This document shows, piece after piece, positions 32,850 through 33,278 of a DNA stretch of 33,278 nucleotides. The notes under the pieces were generated by a model that saw only the letters and a program-made list of their open reading frames with translations, was not told the origin of the DNA and did not search any database. How positions within the stretch are numbered: the stretch's first letter is position 1; each line of letters begins with the position of its first letter. The stretch comes from an uncultured Bacteroidota bacterium (lineage in GTDB: Bacteria; Bacteroidota; Bacteroidia; JADZBD01): positions 1-33,278 of the forward strand of contig CALEYQ010000044.1 in the NCBI GenBank assembly GCA_937924855.1, in the 5' to 3' direction. The position numbers were made by a program, and so were the translations under genes.

Positions 32850-33278
32850 TTACCAGGGAGTCAAAAAAAAGCTATTCCAATATTTTGCTTTGTTCATATC
32901 GCTCCAGTGAATAATTCCGTGGCGGTATTGCCAGGTCTGGAATATGTTCAACAGGGAAAAAGCTATAAGCGCCACGAGAAAAGTTCGTCGCCACAAGCTA
33001 TGTCGAATGTTATATAAAGCTGCGGCAAGAGAGAGCGCAATTAAGGCGTAAAAATCGATCATTACTCTTTGACCAAAAGAGCCCCCATACCACCAGGACC
33101 ACCAGCTGGAAAACAAAAAGGCGGCAAAGAGAACAAAAGAAAAAACCAGGCCGTAAACCGGGTTTTTTTTTGACCAAAAGAGAAAGAGCAGCGCTATCAT
33201 ACCCACCAGGCAAACGGGCGAATACAAAAACCATCCCTTTCTGTAACTGAACAGGAAATCGAAGAGATGAGGGTTCAA
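32850..33278 (-). CDS. C-terminal part of a multi-spanning membrane protein, cut by window edge
   Basis: The frame is open at the right edge, so the true start is outside; only about 142 C-terminal residues are visible. They contain three to four hydrophobic segments (YSPVCLVGMIALLFLFW, VYGLVFSFVLFAAFLFSSWW, MIDFYALIALSLAAALYNI, FLVALIAFSLLNIFQTW). Short motifs FSYRKGWFLYSP and SWWYGGSFGQR are reminiscent of membrane proteins related to PMT/ArnT-type glycosyltransferases seen in Bacteroidota. The catalytic N-terminal part is not in view, so the function stays open. It is upstream of the metalloprotease pair on the same strand with a 73-base gap. Confidence 0.7.
   Translation of the reverse strand: MNPHLFDFLFSYRKGWFLYSPVCLVGMIALLFLFWSKKNPVYGLVFSFVLFAAFLFSSWWSWWYGGSFGQRVMIDFYALIALSLAAALYNIRHSLWRRTFLVALIAFSLLNIFQTWQYRHGIIHWSDMNKAKYWNSFFLTPW

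Overview
The window reads as a chromosomal segment of a Bacteroidota bacterium, probably a free-living member outside the gut Bacteroides. The reasons are: three secreted proteins with type IX secretion (T9SS) C-terminal sorting domains; a propeller/Y_Y_Y sensor kinase paired with a LytTR regulator; a TPR-SpoIIE phosphatase; a DUF3467 gene after rpoC; no clear Shine-Dalgarno sequences; and promoter-like sites that fit the Bacteroidota pattern TTTG-N19-TAnnTTTG. Most genes are on the minus strand. No stretch longer than 300 bases lacks a gene or RNA gene.

Layout. (1) 1-3556, minus: a trp operon read trpL-trpE-trpG-trpD-trpC, with overlapping genes. It is preceded by a promoter, a short Trp-rich leader peptide and an intrinsic terminator directly before trpE, which together look like a ribosome-mediated attenuator. 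trpC is interrupted by an in-frame TAG and runs off the left edge. (2) 3555-7272, plus: a divergent two-component pair. (3) 7281-10593, minus: a TPR-SpoIIE phosphatase and an outer-membrane-type protein one base apart. (4) 10780-12345, plus: a T9SS-exported repeat protein. (5) 12354-13409, minus: aat and a DUF3467 gene. (6) 13433-26739, minus: the classic transcription/translation cluster. In transcription order it is tRNA-Thr(TGT), tRNA-Tyr, tRNA-Gly, tRNA-Thr(GGT), tuf, tRNA-Trp, secE, nusG, rplK, rplA, rplJ, rplL, rpoB, rpoC and a terminator. tuf carries an in-frame TGA inside a small patch of odd residues. (7) 26782-29191, minus: hpf, xerC and mqnE (futalosine menaquinone route). (8) 29267-32776, minus: two tandem secreted M43-type metalloproteases. 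(9) 32850-33278, minus: the C-terminal part of a multi-spanning membrane protein cut by the right edge.

I see no mobile element, CRISPR array, phage or clearly novel defence system. The points most worth checking are the trp attenuator with a possibly leaderless leader peptide, the two in-frame stops (trpC and the normally essential tuf), and the promoter that abuts a terminator ahead of the tRNA-tuf cluster.
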